From the NCBI RefSeq assembly GCF_902506095.1, contig NZ_LR733293.1, positions 3,887,476-3,951,475 on the forward strand: a DNA stretch of 64,000 nt, written 5' to 3'. The number at the start of each line of letters is the position of its first letter. Positions within the stretch are counted from its first letter, which is position 1. Shown here in pieces: positions 51,370 to 60,604 of this stretch. The notes under the pieces are model-generated. The model ran no database searches, had not been told where the DNA came from, and was given only the letters and a program-made list of their open reading frames with translations. This DNA comes from Arthrobacter sp. 9AX (GTDB taxonomy: Bacteria; Actinomycetota; Actinomycetes; Actinomycetales; Micrococcaceae). The translations under genes and the position numbers were made by a program.

Positions 51370-52044
51370 GAACGCACGACCCGGGTATGGCGCATTGGTT
51401 TCCGCCCCGATCCGTGGGCGTGGAGTGGCTGGGAATGGGCAACCGACGGCAGATTCCCTGGCCGGTGGGATGACCTGCACGGAAACTTCCGTACCGTCTA
51501 CGCCGGCTCCAGCCTCAGGGCATGCCTGCTCGAGGTGCTCGCCGGATTCCGGCGCGATGCCCGCCTGGCCGCGGAGCTGGACGAGATCGCCGAGGATGAC
51601 GAAGATGCGGTGCTGCACCCGACCCTGGTATCCGGGCAGGTGCCTCGGGAGTGACTTGACGTCCGCGCAGCGACGTCAGCCGAACCTACCGGCTCCTACT
51701 GCGCCGTGACGGACTCGCGCTCCATCGCTGTCCTTCATCCGCACTTCGTCGGGGTGGCTCTCAGCCTCGGACTCTTAGACCTGGACGTCGCAGCCCTGAA
51801 GGACACTAGGCCGCGCGGACTAACCCAGGCCATCGCCGCTTGGATCTACGAGACAACAGACCTCGACGGGATTTCCTTCGCATCCCGCCATGGCGACGAC
51901 TGACGACTCTGGGCCATCTTCGAACGACCCGGCGACCCGTACATCAGCCCGAAGCTAACGCACGCCAGGTCAGGGGACCTGCAACGCGACAGCGATGCGA
52001 TCAAGGACACCTTCCGGACGCTCGGTCTGACGTGGAGTGAATAG
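51370..52044 (+). pseudogene. RES-domain toxin-like gene, inactivated
   Basis: One reading frame carries an almost complete RES domain: VWRIGFRPDPWAWSGWEWAT, FRTVYAGSSLRACLLEVLAGF, then GSYCAVTDSRSIAV, ISFASRHGDD and LWAIFERPGDPY, ending with TAG at 52042. In-frame TGA codons at 51652-51654 and 51901-51903 interrupt it, and there is no start codon in frame before 51370. RES toxins degrade NAD+ and normally have an Xre/MbcA antitoxin upstream. None is present here, so this is a dead orphan. Confidence 0.8.
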
Positions 52045-52595
52045 GACCCCTCCCCTAGCCCCTCGTCGCCCTAGCTTGACGGAATCTTCATTATCGGCGT
52101 TTCAAAGGCTGGGAGGGGACTTCTTACGGGGCTTTCCCGCACTCCCTCGAAGCGTTTCCCCACTCGCGTTGCTCAGGGCGGGTAACAGCGTCAGAGAGTG
52201 CTTTCCGGAGCATTTTCCCGGCGGCGACGGCCGGGCGGCGTTTCGGAGGTTCGCCTTACTCTCGTGTACTTCTGCGTCCGGCCAGCCCCGGGCAACGGGC
52301 TGCGATGAGAATACCAAGGGCCGGCTTCGCCAGACTTTCGCAAGGATGCAGAACTCAGCACGCCCAGATCAGGCTGAGGTCTGCTTCGCCACGGCTGAGA
52401 TGCACCGCCTCGAGCCGCCTTTGGCTGGGTGAGTGCAGCAGCAAGGTTCGCTTCCTCCCGGAGCGGTGGCATGTCGGAGATCCTTCCGCTGTAACGCCCT
52501 GGTCGCTTGCGGCCAGGAACAGCCTCCCTAAGCAGGCTGAGCTAGTCAAAGCCGTTCGCCGTGGCTCTCTGAATATTGAAACAGCAGGTAGAAGG
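52045..52595. other. Geneless 551-base stretch
   Basis: I see several open frames on both strands but none with a family match, start site or consistent codon bias. The sequence looks like decayed DNA after the RES pseudogene. No hairpin of the GCGGACGACG family occurs here. Confidence 0.5.
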
Positions 52596-53240
52596 CTAGT
52601 GGCCGGGTTGGAGGGCTAGTTTCACGCCGAAACCCACCAGGACTGTGCCGGTGATGCTGTCGATGATGCGCACGCTGCGGGCACCTTTAAGCCAGCGAGC
52701 CGCGTATCCTGTGCCGAAAATCAGCAAAGTGAACCAAACCATGGCCAACAGGCAGTGGACCCCGGCGAGCACTATGCCCGTCAGCAGGGGCGAGGCGCCT
52801 GCGGGGATGAACTGGGGAATGGTGGCAATGTAGAAGACACCGACCTTGGGATTGAGCAAGTTTGTTCCGGTACCGGTCAGCCAGCCTTTCATCAGGTCCT
52901 TTTTTCCGGAAATGAGTTCTCCCGCTGCATCGCTCGGCGCGGCGGAGACTTGTTCTTTTCGTAGGCTCTTCCACAGGAGTGACGCTCCCAGCCAGACCAT
53001 GTAGGCCGCTCCGGCGAGTGTGAGCACGCGGTAGGCGAGCTCCGAGGCCGCCAGCAGTGCTGATACGCCGACGGCGGCGGCTACGCCCCAGATCATCGCA
53101 CCGGTGTTGATGCCCAGCGCTGTGGCGAAGGCGAAGCTTCGCGATTTGGAAATGGATGATCTCAAGACCAGGGCGGTGTCCAGGCCGGGGACCAGTGTCA
53201 GAAGTCCGGCAACAAGTGCGAAGGAAAGAACAGCTGTCAT
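52596..53240 (-). CDS. LysE family translocator
   Basis: About 214 residues with six predicted transmembrane helices. It begins MTAVLSFALVAGLLTLVPGLD and contains FATALGINTGAMIWGVAAAVG and KGWLTGTGTNLLNPKVGVFY, the RhtB/LysE hallmarks. Exports amino acids or related metabolites. A GTG three codons earlier is an alternative start. Confidence 0.88.
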   Translation of the reverse strand: MTAVLSFALVAGLLTLVPGLDTALVLRSSISKSRSFAFATALGINTGAMIWGVAAAVGVSALLAASELAYRVLTLAGAAYMVWLGASLLWKSLRKEQVSAAPSDAAGELISGKKDLMKGWLTGTGTNLLNPKVGVFYIATIPQFIPAGASPLLTGIVLAGVHCLLAMVWFTLLIFGTGYAARWLKGARSVRIIDSITGTVLVGFGVKLALQPGH

Positions 53241-53311
53241 GAGAGTCACCGTTCAAGGGTAGCTGGGGCAAAGCTGCAGGGTTAAGAATGCGCCTGCTGC
53301 GATAGAAGGCG

Positions 53312-53704
53312 TCACGACAACTCCTGCCGGGATTGGTGCAGTGAACGCTGTTGGTCGACGTCGCCCGTAGGCGAAGTGAGAATCTCGACCACAGCGAGTT
53401 GGCAGGTTGTATCGGGGACGCCAGGGAATTGAACCTGTGGTGGATCGAGGACTGGTTGGGGTGTCCGTCGACTTGCACGCAGGCGCAGTAGCGCGATGGC
53501 GGAGATGAGGAACCACGCGATGTTTGTTGCAACTGAGGGCCAGGCCTGGTGAACTGCTCCGTTGACTATGAAGGCGCAAGCGCCGAGCAGATTAGCGGTC
53601 TGGAAGGCCCTGCCAGTTCTTATCCAGCTCATGGAGACAGCCAGGTAGGCGCTGAGGATCACTGCTGCACCGGTCCACCCGATGAATTCCCACAAAGGCT
53701 CCAT
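53312..53704 (-). CDS. CBU_0592-like membrane protein
   Basis: 130 residues. MEPLWEFIGWTGAAVILSAY, TANLLGACAFIVNGAVHQAWPSV and ATNIAWFLISAIALLRLR give three transmembrane helices, the CBU_0592-type small membrane-protein pattern. Function unknown. The polar C-terminal tail (about 82-130) is not conserved-looking. Confidence 0.7.
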   Translation of the reverse strand: MEPLWEFIGWTGAAVILSAYLAVSMSWIRTGRAFQTANLLGACAFIVNGAVHQAWPSVATNIAWFLISAIALLRLRASRRTPQPVLDPPQVQFPGVPDTTCQLAVVEILTSPTGDVDQQRSLHQSRQELS

Positions 53705-53746
53705 GTTTCCCCTTTCAGATGTTGCCCGCCTGCCACCACGTCGGAG

Positions 53747-53790
53747 TGAGGAGGGCGTGACCGGGTCGATGCGCGGTCACGCCCTCCTCA
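53747..53790 (-). terminator. 17-bp hairpin after the aminotransferase gene
   Basis: TGAGGAGGGCGTGACCG (53747-53763) pairs with 53774-53790, loop 10 nt. It lies just after the stop of the minus-strand aminotransferase. There is no U-run, so the terminator call rests on stem strength and position. Confidence 0.6.
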
Positions 53791-53808
53791 TTGCCCCAAA
53801 TGATCCGG

Positions 53809-55155
53809 CTACATGGTCACGGTCGTCAGAGCCTGATCGTAGATGCGCAATGCCTGGGCTACTTCTTCAGGGGTGACGACTGCTGGCGGCACTACGTGGA
53901 TGCGGTTGTCTGCGAGGAAGGGCAACAGGCCGAGGCGCAGGATTTCAACTTTGAGCCGCCCCATGTAGTCGGCACTGACCGGGGTTCGGGTTGTCCGGTC
54001 CTGGACGAGTTCGAGCGCCCAGAAGACGCCGCGTCCGCGGACTTCTCCGATGACGTTGTGCTTGGCGGCCAAAGCTGTGAGGCCCGGCTCGAGGTGGTCG
54101 CGGCCGATCCGTGCGGCGTTGCCTATGATGTCCTCTTCTTCGAAGGCGTCGATCGACGCGACGATGGAGGCTGCGGCTATGGGGTGGCCCGAGTAGGTAA
54201 GCCCGCCGGGAAAGACGCGTTCGTCGAACGTTGCGGAGATTTCGCCGGAGATGATGACCCCGCCCACGGGGACGTAGCCGGAGTTCACGCCCTTGGCAAA
54301 GGTGATGAGGTCCGGGGTGATGTTGAAGGCGTCGAAGGCAAACCAGTCCCCGGTGCGGCCGAAGCCGGCCATGACCTCATCGAGGATCATGACGATGCCG
54401 TATTCGTCGCACAGCGCCCGGACGCCTTCGAGGTAGCCGGGGGTAGGGACGAGGATACCGGCCGTGCCGGGGACGGTTTCCAGCAGGATCGCGGCGATGG
54501 ACTGAGGGCCTTCGGCCTGGATGACGCGGCGCAGGTGATGCAGGGCCCGCTCGGTTTCCTGTTCTGGGGTTTCGGCCCAGAATTCGGAGCGGTACAGGTA
54601 GGGGCCGAAGACGTGGACGTGGCCGCGGGAGTATTCGTTCGGAATGCGGCGCCAGTCCCCTGTGGCCGCGATCGCCGAGCCGGTATTGCCGTGGTACGAG
54701 CGGTAGCGGGAGAGGACCTTGTCGCGGCCGGTGTGCAGGCGCGCCATCCGGATGGCGTTTTCGTTGGCGTCGGCACCGCCGTTGGTGAAAAAGACCTTTT
54801 CCATGTTGGCAGGTGCGTGCGAGAGGATCTTGGCGGCGGCCGTTGCCCGGACGTGGTTTGCCGCAGCCGGTGCCACCGTTGCCAGGCTTGTCGCCTGCCG
54901 GGCGATGGCTGCAATGACCTTGGGGTGCTGATGGCCGATGTTGGTATTGACCAGCTGGCTGGAGAAGTCCAGGTAGGTGTTGCCGTCGTGGTCCCACACA
55001 GTGCTGCCGGAGCCGCCGGCGATTGCCATGGGGTTCAATGACTTCTGGGCGGACCAGGAATGGAAGACGTTCTTCCGGTCCAAAGCAACGACATCGGCGT
55101 TGCTGAGATCTGTGCTTGTTGCTGCTGGGTCCAGGGCGACCGGGCTGACGACCAT
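53809..55155 (-). CDS. Class III aminotransferase (beta-alanine/omega-amino acid type)
   Basis: 448 residues. PLP lysine in LITFAKGVNSGYVPVGG, the PLP-binding ILDEVMAGFGRTG, and VFFTNGGADANENAIRMAR are class III signatures. Members act on beta-alanine, 4-aminobutyrate, taurine or similar omega-amines with pyruvate or 2-oxoglutarate. Flanked by a PucR regulator and a methylmalonate-semialdehyde dehydrogenase, it likely supplies a semialdehyde to that enzyme. GAGAGGAACC lies before the ATG; a longer upstream frame is not supported. Confidence 0.9.
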   Translation of the reverse strand: MVVSPVALDPAATSTDLSNADVVALDRKNVFHSWSAQKSLNPMAIAGGSGSTVWDHDGNTYLDFSSQLVNTNIGHQHPKVIAAIARQATSLATVAPAAANHVRATAAAKILSHAPANMEKVFFTNGGADANENAIRMARLHTGRDKVLSRYRSYHGNTGSAIAATGDWRRIPNEYSRGHVHVFGPYLYRSEFWAETPEQETERALHHLRRVIQAEGPQSIAAILLETVPGTAGILVPTPGYLEGVRALCDEYGIVMILDEVMAGFGRTGDWFAFDAFNITPDLITFAKGVNSGYVPVGGVIISGEISATFDERVFPGGLTYSGHPIAAASIVASIDAFEEEDIIGNAARIGRDHLEPGLTALAAKHNVIGEVRGRGVFWALELVQDRTTRTPVSADYMGRLKVEILRLGLLPFLADNRIHVVPPAVVTPEEVAQALRIYDQALTTVTM

Positions 55156-55244
55156 GACGGTTCCTCTCGGTGGATGAAGGGGGAAGTTCCTTCCATCATC
55201 CGGTTCCTGCGCCCTGGATTGCGGTATACGTTTGTACAATCAAT

Positions 55245-55258
55245 TCGATCCCGATCGA
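55245..55258. promoter_or_regulatory. Dyad in the aminotransferase-PucR divergent region
   Basis: TCGATC and GATCGA flank a CC centre, a simple dyad in the divergent promoter region. TATACGTTTGTACAA (55224-55238) beside it is AT-rich and may hold a -10. A PucR operator is a reasonable guess. Confidence 0.35.
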
Positions 55259-55283
55259 CGTTTTCACATGACGAGGGGTGCGC

Positions 55284-56882
55284 GTGCCGCCAAGCCTGAA
55301 TGTCCTTCTCCGCAGCCGTTCCCTGAAGCTGCGGCTTGTTGTGCCCGATCTGGGCGCTCCGCTGCTGGAGCAGCCGATCAGCTGGGTCCACAGTTCGGAC
55401 TTGGAGGACCCGACGCCTTTCCTGGACGCCGGGCAGCTGCTGCTGACAGACGGTACGCAGTTTCCGCTGGACCCCGAGGGGGCGACAGTGGCCCAAGCGG
55501 GCGACGGGGGCCGGCCTTTGGCAGCGCACCACGGCCGCGGCTACGAGGAGTATGTACGCCGGCTGGTGGACCATGGCATCGTGGGCCTGGGCTTCGCGAC
55601 GCAGGTGATCCACGGGGCGCTGCCGCCGGGGCTGGAGGCGGCTTGCCGGAGTCAGGGCCTGCCGTTGCTGGAGGTGCCTGACCGGACCCCGTTTATCGCG
55701 ATTATCCGCCTGGTTGCCGACTACATTGCCCGGGAGGAGCACGCGCGGGCTGAGTGGTCCCTGCAGGCGCAGCGGGCTATTTCCCGCGCAGCGTTGCGGC
55801 CGGACGGCCTCACATCGATCCTCGGTGAGCTTGAGCGGCAGTTGCACAGCTGGGTGGCTCTTTACGACGCTGCCGGTAATTACGTTCGCATGCCCAGGAA
55901 CCGTCCAGTCCCGTCTGGCATCACCGCTGAGGTGACCGCGAGGGTACGAACCGCCCTGGAGTTGGGCACGCGGTCCGCTTCGCACCTGGATGTGGGCGGT
56001 CAGCCTGTCACGTTGCAGACCCTGGGCCGGAAGGGGAATCTTCGGGGCGCTCTGGTGCTGGGTGCCATGGAGCCTTTGGACCCGGCGAGGGCGGATATTG
56101 TCAACAGCGTTATCGGCCTCGCGAGCCTGGCGCTCGAGCAGGCCCGTACCCTCGATACGGCACGCCGGCACCTGCGTGCGGGGGTTTTCGAACAGCTGCT
56201 GGCCGGCAGTACTGATGTGGCGACGCGGACGGCCCGGCAGGTCTGGGGCCAACTCCCCCGCGAGCCTCTCTTGGTGACGGCCTCGCGGCAGGAGAACCAA
56301 GCTCCGAACCTGCTCGAAGCGTTGGAACTGCTGGCGGACGACTACCGGGGGGCGGTGTTTTATGCCTTGTACGGTGAGTTTCTGGTGGTTTTGGCAGGCA
56401 GGGCCCATCAGGAGAAGGTCCTGGAAGTTCTGCAGCGCCACGGCTCGGTGTCCGGTGTTTCGTCCGAGACGGACTTGAAGGGGATCTCCGTTGGCCTGAA
56501 AGAGGCTACGCGTGCTCTGAGCCGGGCTGTAGAAGTGGGAAGACCTGTCGTCGCATTCGCTGAGCTGTCCGAAGGCGGCATGCTGGGCCTGCTCCGGGAG
56601 GACGAGGCCGGCGCTGTGGCCCGCGGCCTGCTGCAGCCGCTGATTGCCCACGACAGGGCTGAAGGAACGGAGCTTCTGGAGACTGTGCGGGAGTGGTTTG
56701 CGAACAATTGCGTCTGGGATAAGACGGCCCGGCGAATGGGCGTCCACCGGCATACGTTGCGTAACCGGATCGGTGCGGCCGGAAAGATCCTCGGGTTGAA
56801 TTTGGACGGGATGCGGGACCGGTTGGAGCTTTTCGCGGCTGTCCAGTTCCTGGAAGACGGAAGTGGTCACCAAGGGTTATAG
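55284..56882 (+). CDS. PucR family transcriptional regulator
   Basis: 532 residues from the second of two close GTG codons. The N-terminal PucR domain (about 15-120) has VVPDLGAPLLEQPISWVHSSDL and FLDAGQLLLTDG; a GGDEF-like mid-domain follows. The C-terminal HTH is TVREWFANNCVWDKTARRMG then VHRHTLRNRIGAAGKILGL. PucR regulators sense purine or amino-acid-type ligands and often activate adjacent catabolic genes. Divergent from the aminotransferase and convergent with mmsA. Confidence 0.9.
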   Translation: MPPSLNVLLRSRSLKLRLVVPDLGAPLLEQPISWVHSSDLEDPTPFLDAGQLLLTDGTQFPLDPEGATVAQAGDGGRPLAAHHGRGYEEYVRRLVDHGIVGLGFATQVIHGALPPGLEAACRSQGLPLLEVPDRTPFIAIIRLVADYIAREEHARAEWSLQAQRAISRAALRPDGLTSILGELERQLHSWVALYDAAGNYVRMPRNRPVPSGITAEVTARVRTALELGTRSASHLDVGGQPVTLQTLGRKGNLRGALVLGAMEPLDPARADIVNSVIGLASLALEQARTLDTARRHLRAGVFEQLLAGSTDVATRTARQVWGQLPREPLLVTASRQENQAPNLLEALELLADDYRGAVFYALYGEFLVVLAGRAHQEKVLEVLQRHGSVSGVSSETDLKGISVGLKEATRALSRAVEVGRPVVAFAELSEGGMLGLLREDEAGAVARGLLQPLIAHDRAEGTELLETVREWFANNCVWDKTARRMGVHRHTLRNRIGAAGKILGLNLDGMRDRLELFAAVQFLEDGSGHQGL

Positions 56883-56922
56883 AACATGAAAGCCTCCGGC
56901 GTACGCCGGAGGCTTTCATGTT
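56883..56922. terminator. 40-bp perfect palindrome, bidirectional terminator
   Basis: Arm AACATGAAAGCCTCCGGCGT at 56883-56902 is fully complementary to 56903-56922, with a T-rich flank in both directions. It starts at the PucR stop and lies 38 nt from the end of mmsA on the other strand. Confidence 0.9.
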
Positions 56923-56960
56923 CGGAGCCAGTGCCGGGTTCCTGAAATCTGTTATTGGCT

Positions 56961-58466
56961 CTAGTTCTGGGGGAAGCCCAGGTTGATGCCGCCGTGGCTG
57001 GGGTCGAGCCAGCGGGAGGTGATGGCCTTTTCACGGGTGTAGAACTCGAAGCCCTGCAGGCCGTAGGCCTTGGAGCTGCCGAAGATGGAGTCCTTGAATC
57101 CGCCGAAGGAGTAGTACGCGACGGGGACGGGGATGGGCACGTTGATGCCGACCATGCCTACCTCGACCTCGTTCTGGAAGCGGCGGGCGGCGCCGCCGTC
57201 GTTGGTGAAGATGGCCGTGCCGTTGCCGAAGGCACCGGAGTTGATCAGGTCCAGGCCCTCTTCGTAACTGCGGACGCGCACCACTGACAGGACGGGGCCG
57301 AAGATTTCCTCGGTGTAGACCCGGGAGGTGACCGGGACTTCGTCGATCAGGGTGGGGCCGAGCCAGAAGCCGTTTTCGTCACCGTCGACGTTGATGCCGC
57401 GGCCGTCCACGACGACTTTGGCGCCGTCTTCGATGGCAACGTCGATGTAGGAGGCGACTTTGTCGCGGTGCTGCCTGGTGACCAGGGGCCCCATGTCGCA
57501 GTTGCGGCGGCCGTCGCCGATTTTCAGTGTTGCCATCCGGGCGGTGATTTTTTCGATCAGCGCGTCTGCGACGGGTTCGACGGCGACGAGCACGCTGATG
57601 GCCATGCAGCGTTCACCGGCGGAGCCGAAGCCGGCGTTGATGGCGGCGTCGGCCGTCAGTTCGAGGTCGGCATCGGGCAGGACCAGCATGTGGTTCTTGG
57701 CGCCGCCCAGGGCCTGGACGCGCTTGCCGTTCCGGGCCGCGGTTTCGTAAATGTACTGCGCGATGGGGGTGGAACCGACGAAGGAGATGGCCTTGACGTC
57801 CTTGTGCTCCAGAAGCCCGTCAACGGCTTCCTTGTCGCCGTGCAGGACGTTGAAGACACCATCGGGCAGGCCTGCTTCAGTGAACAGCTCGGCGAGCCAG
57901 TTAGCGGCCGTCGGGTCCTTTTCACTCGGCTTGAGCACCACGGTGTTGCCGGCGGCGATGGCGATCGGGAGGAACCACAGGGGCACCATGGCCGGGAAGT
58001 TGAACGGGCTGATGATCCCGACGACGCCGAGGGGGGACTTGGTGGAGTAAACGTCGACCCCAGTGGAGACGTTTTCGGAGTGCTCGCCCTTGATCAGGTG
58101 CGGGAACCCGGTGGCGAGTTCGACGACTTCCTGGCCCCGGGTGATCTCACCGAGTGCGTCAGAGACTACTTTGCCGTGCTCGGAGGTGATGATCTGCGCA
58201 AGTTCGCCCTTGCGCTCATTCAGCAGCTCGCGGAAGCGGAAAATGATCTGCTGGCGCTTGGTGATGGACATGTCCCGCCAGGCCGGGTACGCCTTCTGAG
58301 CAGAGGAGATCGCAGTTTCGATATCCGAGGCGTTGGCCAAAGCCACGCGCTTGGTTTCGATGCCGCGGGCGGGATCGAAGACAGGGGAGGTACGGTCTCC
58401 AGAGGAGAGCGCTTCGGCTCCACCGATCCAGTGGGACAGCACGGGAAGTTCCAGGTTTACGGACAC
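56961..58466 (-). CDS. mmsA: CoA-acylating methylmalonate-semialdehyde dehydrogenase
   Basis: 501 residues from a GTG. It converts methylmalonate or malonate semialdehyde plus CoA and NAD+ to propionyl- or acetyl-CoA. LSHWIGGAEALSSGDR, SPFNFPAMVPLWFLPIAIA and VLKPSEKDP are MMSDH segments. The catalytic cysteine is in GSAGERCMAISV, where MMSDH characteristically has R-C-M. It presumably uses the semialdehyde from the nearby class III aminotransferase (beta-alanine, valine or pyrimidine breakdown). Confidence 0.92.
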   Translation of the reverse strand: MSVNLELPVLSHWIGGAEALSSGDRTSPVFDPARGIETKRVALANASDIETAISSAQKAYPAWRDMSITKRQQIIFRFRELLNERKGELAQIITSEHGKVVSDALGEITRGQEVVELATGFPHLIKGEHSENVSTGVDVYSTKSPLGVVGIISPFNFPAMVPLWFLPIAIAAGNTVVLKPSEKDPTAANWLAELFTEAGLPDGVFNVLHGDKEAVDGLLEHKDVKAISFVGSTPIAQYIYETAARNGKRVQALGGAKNHMLVLPDADLELTADAAINAGFGSAGERCMAISVLVAVEPVADALIEKITARMATLKIGDGRRNCDMGPLVTRQHRDKVASYIDVAIEDGAKVVVDGRGINVDGDENGFWLGPTLIDEVPVTSRVYTEEIFGPVLSVVRVRSYEEGLDLINSGAFGNGTAIFTNDGGAARRFQNEVEVGMVGINVPIPVPVAYYSFGGFKDSIFGSSKAYGLQGFEFYTREKAITSRWLDPSHGGINLGFPQN

Positions 58467-58548
58467 GCTTCTTCTCGCTTCTAGTATGGGGGCTTGCCAG
58501 GAGTGGCTTGGCTGCAACGTTAGCTCCCCGAGCCCAGGTTCCCGACCA

Positions 58549-58588
58549 TACATATGGCGCCTGTCAGCAGGTTGCTACGACATATGTA
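58549..58588. promoter_or_regulatory. TACATATG/CATATGTA inverted repeat upstream of mmsA
   Basis: Eight-base arms at 58549-58556 and 58581-58588, 32 bp between centres (about three helical turns), 83 nt before the mmsA start. Candidate dimeric-regulator site, perhaps PucR. Most of the remaining 58467-59006 gap holds no gene. Confidence 0.45.
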
Positions 58589-58926
58589 CAGGCCCAGGAC
58601 TGGAGGATGCGCTAATACGGTGTGTACTACAGCCCGCGTCCCCGCATACCAGGAGTCTTAATGAAACGACGCCGCACCTTCCCCTCGCCTCCAGCCTCTG
58701 CGGAGCACCCCGCTGTGCGGACGGGTGAACATTGCCCGGAGAGTGGATGGTGGCAGCCGTCGACTGCGGCTACTGAGGCTGCGTCTGCGCCAAGATTTAT
58801 CGGCGAAGGAAGCGTCATGCCAGCCTCCGAGGGCGCCCCCGTCCTGTGGCTTCCTCACGAATCGGCGCGGGCCAGTGCAGGTGCGGGGGTTGTGAGGTCC
58901 GGCGTGCCTGCAAGGTAGAGCGGCCA

Positions 58927-58965
58927 TTTACGCGCGCGCGTAAACCCGATAGTCTTGTCTGACAA
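58927..58965. promoter_or_regulatory. Palindromes in the GntR promoter region
   Basis: TTTACGCGCGCGCGTAAA (58927-58944) is an 18-bp perfect palindrome. TTGTCTGACAA (58955-58965) is a FCD-GntR-type operator dyad repeated almost exactly at 60594-60604. Both lie within 80 nt of the GntR start at 59007. Confidence 0.6.
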
Positions 58966-59006
58966 TCTGCATCAAGCAGAGCTGACTTCTAGTATTGGGG
59001 AAGCCC

Positions 59007-59720
59007 ATGGCGGAAACGCACCTGTCACCAGAGTCGATGTCGCTGCCTTTGAGGATGTCCCCCGTAGCCTCGGTCTCCCGCAGGGACGGCGTGATCAATG
59101 AGATCCGCCGGGCCGTGGTGCTTGGCACCATCAAGCCGGGAGAAAAGCTTACCGAGGTGCAGCTTTCGGAGTGGTTGAACGTCAGCCGTCCCACCGTTCG
59201 TGAGGCCCTCAACCAGATGGCGCAGGAGGGCCTTCTGGTCCAGGAACCTTACCGCGGACTTCGGGTAGCCACCCTTGACGCGGCTGCCATCATGGACCTG
59301 GCCAATACACGGATGGCCCTGGATATGCTCGCCGCCACCGCCATCGTTGAAGACGATTCGGGCCGGCGCATGCGCATGGTTGAAGAAAGCTGGGCCGAAT
59401 ACAGCCAGGTGGAGATGGACCCGGACCCGGTCATTCGGCACGAAAGCCACGTCGCCTTCCACCGGAAACTGTGGGCCGCGTCCGAAAACGCACTCCTGCT
59501 GCGCCTTTGGCCAGTCACTGAAGCACATCTGACCATCATCCTCGCGCAGGACCAGGCAGCACGGGCGGACCCGGCACGTGCCCACCGTGTTCACGAGAAG
59601 CTGGTTGACGCCATCAGGACCAAGGATCTGGAGATCATCAGGAAGGCCTTCAGCGAACACACGGTCCGTAGCGCTGAGGAACTCATTCCCCTGCTGAACA
59701 CCGAATCCCCCAAGGAGTAA
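59007..59720 (+). CDS. GntR family regulator with FCD domain
   Basis: 237 residues from an ATG with GGGGAAG upstream. Winged helix: VINEIRRAVVLGTIKPGEKL, EVQLSEWLNVSRPTVREALN and GLLVQEPYRGLRV. The FCD domain (about 100-225) has the metal-binding pattern with ESHVAFHRKLW and FSEHTVRSAEEL. It overlaps or abuts the SDR by 8 nt, so they form one unit, and its operator recurs before the ABC transporter genes. Confidence 0.9.
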   Translation: MAETHLSPESMSLPLRMSPVASVSRRDGVINEIRRAVVLGTIKPGEKLTEVQLSEWLNVSRPTVREALNQMAQEGLLVQEPYRGLRVATLDAAAIMDLANTRMALDMLAATAIVEDDSGRRMRMVEESWAEYSQVEMDPDPVIRHESHVAFHRKLWAASENALLLRLWPVTEAHLTIILAQDQAARADPARAHRVHEKLVDAIRTKDLEIIRKAFSEHTVRSAEELIPLLNTESPKE

Positions 59721-59727
59721 CAACCGT

Positions 59728-60321
59728 ATGAAGATCCTGATTGTCGGCGCCAACGGCCTGCTCGGTTCCGCGGCGGTCTCCGCACTTCGAGACCGTCATG
59801 AGGTGATTGAAGCATCCCGTTCCGGCGACGTGGTGGTAGATCTGTCCGAGCCGGACTCCATCCAGCGCATGTTTGATGAGGTCGGCACGGTCGATGCTGT
59901 CATCTCCTGTACCGGATCGGTTCCCTTCAAGCCACTTGCGGACCTCACAGACAAGGACTTTCGGGCAGGCTTCGAGGACAAAGTCCTTGGACAGGTCAAC
60001 CTGGTACAGATCGGCGCCAGCCACATCACCGATGGTGGGTCGTTCACGCTGACGACAGGCGTGCTTGCGCGCGAACCCATCCTTACCGGCGCCGCTGCCT
60101 CGCTCGCCAACGGCGCCCTGGAGTCCTTTGTCATGGCCGCCGCGGCCGAATTGCCGCGGCGCATCCGCATCAACGCCGTGAGTCCTTCAGTGCTGGCCGA
60201 AGCCACCGGATACCACGATTACTTCCCCGGCTTCTCTCAGGTCCCCGCCCAGACCGTGGGGCGGGCCTACGTAAAATCGGTCGAGGGCATTCAAACGGGA
60301 CAGGTATACGCCCTGGATTAA
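59728..60321 (+). CDS. Short-chain dehydrogenase (small)
   Basis: 197 residues, short for the family. MKILIVGANGLLGSAAVSAL at the N-terminus gives the cofactor loop (G-x-x-G-x-x-G form), with SCTGSVPFKPLADLT in mid-chain and INAVSPSVLAEATGYHDYFPG near the end. The canonical YxxxK is not clear, so activity is uncertain; it resembles YwnB/YP-type NAD(P)-binding regulators as well as enzymes. 7 nt after the GntR gene. Confidence 0.8.
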   Translation: MKILIVGANGLLGSAAVSALRDRHEVIEASRSGDVVVDLSEPDSIQRMFDEVGTVDAVISCTGSVPFKPLADLTDKDFRAGFEDKVLGQVNLVQIGASHITDGGSFTLTTGVLAREPILTGAAASLANGALESFVMAAAAELPRRIRINAVSPSVLAEATGYHDYFPGFSQVPAQTVGRAYVKSVEGIQTGQVYALD

Positions 60322-60357
60322 GTCGGGCATCCGCCAGCAGCTGCAGGTCCGTACTAG

Positions 60358-60398
60358 AGAGCTGGTCTTCCATTCACAAGTGGAGGACCAGCTCTTTT
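60358..60398 (+). terminator. Rho-independent terminator after the SDR gene
   Basis: GAGCTGGTCTTCCA (60359-60372) pairs with 60381-60394 (14 bp, one wobble), with an extra A-T pair at the base, loop TTCACAAG, followed by TTTTCC. Strong stem plus T-run. Confidence 0.85.
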
Positions 60399-60593
60399 CC
60401 GTCTCCGGACAAGCCTTCGATTACCGGCGTTACGCGGAATTTACATTCCTCGGAATCTAACCGCTTCGACAGCTACTCCCCCGACTACACGCGGGCCAAA
60501 CGTTACCGGACTGTTTCGTGGAGACCTGGAGATTTTCCAAAAAGTACTGGACGTGGTCCCAGTCACAGGTTTACTGTTGAATCACGTCGCTGA

Positions 60594-60604
60594 TTGTTTG
60601 ACAA
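60594..60604. promoter_or_regulatory. GntR operator candidate before the ABC transporter operon
   Basis: TTGTTTGACAA matches the site at 58955-58965 in 10 of 11 positions, and the following T is shared too. It is 170 nt before the substrate-binding protein gene. The rest of 60322-60773 contains the preceding terminator and AT-rich DNA without a gene. Confidence 0.6.

Noticed and set aside
52037..52619. Open frames of 100-130 codons after the RES remnant
   Set aside because: Low-complexity, arginine/serine/proline-rich products without any motif or ribosome binding site.
58622..58918. A 98-codon plus-strand frame upstream of the second GntR gene
   Set aside because: No homology or ribosome binding site; the region carries promoter-type palindromes instead.
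58478..59000. Near-repeat CTTCTAGTAT(G/T)GGGG before mmsA and before GntR
   Set aside because: Same strand orientation relative to divergent genes and only 14 of 15 bases; probably coincidence, kept as a note only.
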